Assembly (NCBI GenBank): GCA_910589195.1
Contig: CAJUTC010000015.1
Coordinates: 1-64,000, forward strand
Direction: 5' to 3'
Source of the DNA: an uncultured Lachnospiraceae bacterium
Lineage (GTDB): Bacteria; Bacillota; Clostridia; Lachnospirales; Lachnospiraceae
DNA: 64,000 nt
A program made the translations under genes and the position numbers. The notes beneath the pieces are model-generated. The model was not told the DNA's origin. It did not search any database and worked only from the letters and a program-made list of their open reading frames with translations. Within the stretch, counting starts at the first letter, position 1. The number at the start of each line of letters is the position of its first letter. Positions 62,461-64,000 of this stretch are shown piece by piece.

Positions 62461-63117
62461 ATGGTTACTGCGGTTGTGTTTGATATGGACGGTGTGATTT
62501 TTGATTCAGAAACTAAGGTTAGGGAATGTTGGAAAGCGGTTGCGGACAAACATGGAATTTTAGATATTGAGAAGGCAACTCAGCGATGTTTGGGATGCAA
62601 CGCAAAAATTGTAAAGGCAATTTTTTTGGAACAATATGGGGAATCGTTTGACTATGATTGTTATAGCCGCCAGGTGGACGCGCTTTTTCAACAGCGATAT
62701 GGGAAGGGCAAGCTGCCGTTGAAACCGGGGGTACGAGAACTGCTGGAGTTTCTCAAAAAAAACCAGGCAAAAACAGCGGTAGCATCTTCTACGAACCAGG
62801 AAACGGTGATTCGGGAATTATCAGATGCCGGATTGATGTCTTGGTTTGATGCGGTTGTGGGAGGAGATATGGTGGAACAAAGTAAGCCAAAACCAGATAT
62901 TTTTTTAAAAGCCTGCCGGGAAATCGGAGTAAAACCAGAACAGACCTATATTATAGAAGATTCTTATCATGGGATCCAGGCTGCTTTCCATGCGGGAGCC
63001 ATGCCGATTATGGTGCCAGATTGTTTACCTCCTACGGATGAAATGCGTGAAAAAGCTGTAATGATTTTGCCTTCTTTAATGGAAGTGAAGGCATGGATGG
63101 AGCTTAAGAATCAATAA
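62461..63117 (+). CDS. HAD-IA hydrolase, beta-phosphoglucomutase/phosphatase-like
   Basis: The 218-residue protein has FDMDGVIFDSE (motif I, DxD), SSTN (motif II), KPKPD (motif III Lys) and IIEDSYHGIQAA (motif IV). The small helical cap between residues 15 and 85 is the C1 cap of beta-PGM-like enzymes. AGGAGG lies six bases upstream. It is at the end of the Amadori locus and may dephosphorylate sugar phosphates there. Substrate is not deducible. Confidence 0.85.
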   Translation: MVTAVVFDMDGVIFDSETKVRECWKAVADKHGILDIEKATQRCLGCNAKIVKAIFLEQYGESFDYDCYSRQVDALFQQRYGKGKLPLKPGVRELLEFLKKNQAKTAVASSTNQETVIRELSDAGLMSWFDAVVGGDMVEQSKPKPDIFLKACREIGVKPEQTYIIEDSYHGIQAAFHAGAMPIMVPDCLPPTDEMREKAVMILPSLMEVKAWMELKNQ

Positions 63118-63484
63118 CGGCGCTGGGGTCTGATATGTAAAGCTAGTCCTCTGTAATTGAAAGCTAAGTGACTGTTGCCGTAGTGTTGTAAAACTAAATG
63201 CGATTAATTATCGGCTATATTTTTGAATGCCTTATGCGATTATCCTGATAGATTAGATACGATGCCAGAAATAAAGGAATCTGTGTGGCGAAACAGCGTT
63301 ATGGCCCATTAATATACAGCATGATGAACACTTAGCAGATGTGACCTCATAATATATAGAAGACAGGCTATGGTCTGTCAGGCAAGTATTGATATAAAGG
63401 AGCAAGATATCTTTTGTCCCTAATATATATCAGTTTGCTATGATCTGCAAACAAACAGGCTACAAAAAGGGGGATTCAGGCATC
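63118..63484. other. Intergenic region with repeated hairpin modules
   Basis: No gene. GACAG-loop-CTGTC (63362-63379) and GTTTGC-loop-GCAAAC (63433-63452) share the loop sequence GCTATG-R-TCTG, and each is preceded by AATATATA about 70 bases apart. The next gene has a weak purine-rich site (AAAAGGGGG) before its start. Confidence 0.35.
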
Positions 63485-64000
63485 GTGGAAAATCAATTAA
63501 TATGGAAGGACGAGTATAATCTTGGAGTGGACATTATTGATAAAGAGCACCAGAAACTTTTTACCATTATCAACAAACTGTTTGCGTTAAAGGAAGAAAA
63601 GAAGAGAAATCCAAAAGTGTACCAGGAAGGGGTTAAATATTTAAAGGAACACGCTATGGGACATTTTGAAAATGAAGAATTATATATGGCATCTATCGGC
63701 TATGAAGGTTTGGAAACCCACAGGCGCTTACATCGGGGATTTCGGGAGGATACGCTTCCGGCTCTTGAACAGGAACTAATACGGGAAGAGTATTCTCAAA
63801 CTTCCGTAGATCATTTTCTTGGGGTCTGTGCTGGGTGGCTGATTGGACATACTTTGACAGAAGATCAGGCAATTGTGGGAGAGAAAGTGAGCAAGTGGGT
63901 AGAGCTTTTGCCAGAGGAAGAGCTTGCGGCCATGAAATGCGTAATTAAGAAGCTTGTTTATGATATGTTCCAGTTGGACGCAAAGGTAGTCAGCGATGCT
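63485..64000 (+). CDS. Bacteriohemerythrin (partial, runs off the window)
   Basis: A GTG at 63485 opens a frame of 172 codons without stop to the window edge. The hemerythrin iron ligands appear in order: IDKEHQKLF (His), HAMGHFENEEL (His and Glu), ETHRRLHRGF (two His) and IGHTLTEDQAI (His and Asp). This four-helix bundle binds a di-iron site that reversibly holds O2 and is used in O2 sensing or buffering. After the bundle, LPEEELAAMKCVIKKLVYDMF continues beyond the usual single-domain length, so a second domain may follow outside the window. Confidence 0.85.
   Translation, partial: MENQLIWKDEYNLGVDIIDKEHQKLFTIINKLFALKEEKKRNPKVYQEGVKYLKEHAMGHFENEELYMASIGYEGLETHRRLHRGFREDTLPALEQELIREEYSQTSVDHFLGVCAGWLIGHTLTEDQAIVGEKVSKWVELLPEEELAAMKCVIKKLVYDMFQLDAKVVSDA

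Noticed and set aside
1..64000. CRISPR arrays, tRNA, rRNA, integrases or prophage genes
   Set aside because: No regularly spaced repeats, tRNA-like foldbacks or phage structural/integrase motifs were seen on reading.

Overview
The window looks like a chromosomal segment of a gut-type Lachnospiraceae (Clostridium cluster XIVa) bacterium. This rests on gene content and style: ScpA/ScpB beside a dUTPase, AddAB, Nfn-type ferredoxin-NADP oxidoreductase, YjfB- and DUF6062-like proteins, strong AGGAGG ribosome-binding sites, frequent GTG/TTG starts, and intrinsic terminators throughout. No rRNA, tRNA, CRISPR array, integrase or prophage module was found.

Layout. (1) Bases 1-11,000 are an accessory, decaying region. 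It holds the tail of an Rpn-like nuclease, an IS110-type remnant, a DUF4303-like gene next to a frameshifted small ORF, a broken CPBP protease gene, an intact CPBP protease with an odd N-terminal extension, and a complete type I restriction-modification operon (HTH gene - hsdR - unknown 92-codon ORF - hsdM - hsdS, all translationally coupled, minus strand). (2) 11,100-21,000 is metal and ion homeostasis: a MATE transporter, a ZnuACB-type zinc ABC transporter, a KtrB/KtrA potassium channel pair, a TatD nuclease and two COG0523 (CobW-like) GTPases, one with a very His-rich stretch and one fused to a DUF1980-like tail. (3) 21,000-28,100 is cell envelope and storage: a polysaccharide deacetylase, two D-Ala-D-Ala carboxypeptidases and a glycogen debranching enzyme. 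(4) 28,400-48,600 is housekeeping: DUF6062 protein, metallophosphoesterase, scpA/scpB, dUTPase-like gene, TPR lipoprotein, hflX, addB/addA, a divergent ThyX-like gene beside dihydrofolate reductase, an aldose 1-epimerase with a structured leader, and nfnA/nfnB. (5) 48,800-51,000 has yjfB, a cluster of hairpins, a GNAT acetyltransferase and kduI. (6) 51,100-63,100 is a fructosamine (Amadori product) utilisation locus: EamA transporter, two paralogous sugar-binding lipoproteins, FrlD-like kinase, GntR regulator, two ABC permeases, two FrlB-like SIS deglycases and two HAD phosphatases. (7) The window ends in a bacteriohemerythrin gene.

How it works together. In the Amadori locus, ABC uptake, 6-phosphorylation by the kinase and deglycation by the SIS proteins form the known frl pathway. 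Five copies of one AT-rich operator-like motif (TGTAATAT...TAATATAA) sit over promoters for the EamA gene, binding protein 1, the GntR gene, binding protein 2 and deglycase 1, which suggests one regulon under the GntR protein. No ATPase is encoded, so a shared MsmX-like ATPase elsewhere is expected.

The strongest leads for something undescribed are the coupled 92-codon ORF inside the type I R-M operon, the pseudoknot-like leader RNAs before galM and ktrA, the hairpin cluster at 49,082-49,346, the divergent ThyX, and the duplicated binding protein/deglycase architecture of the Amadori locus.
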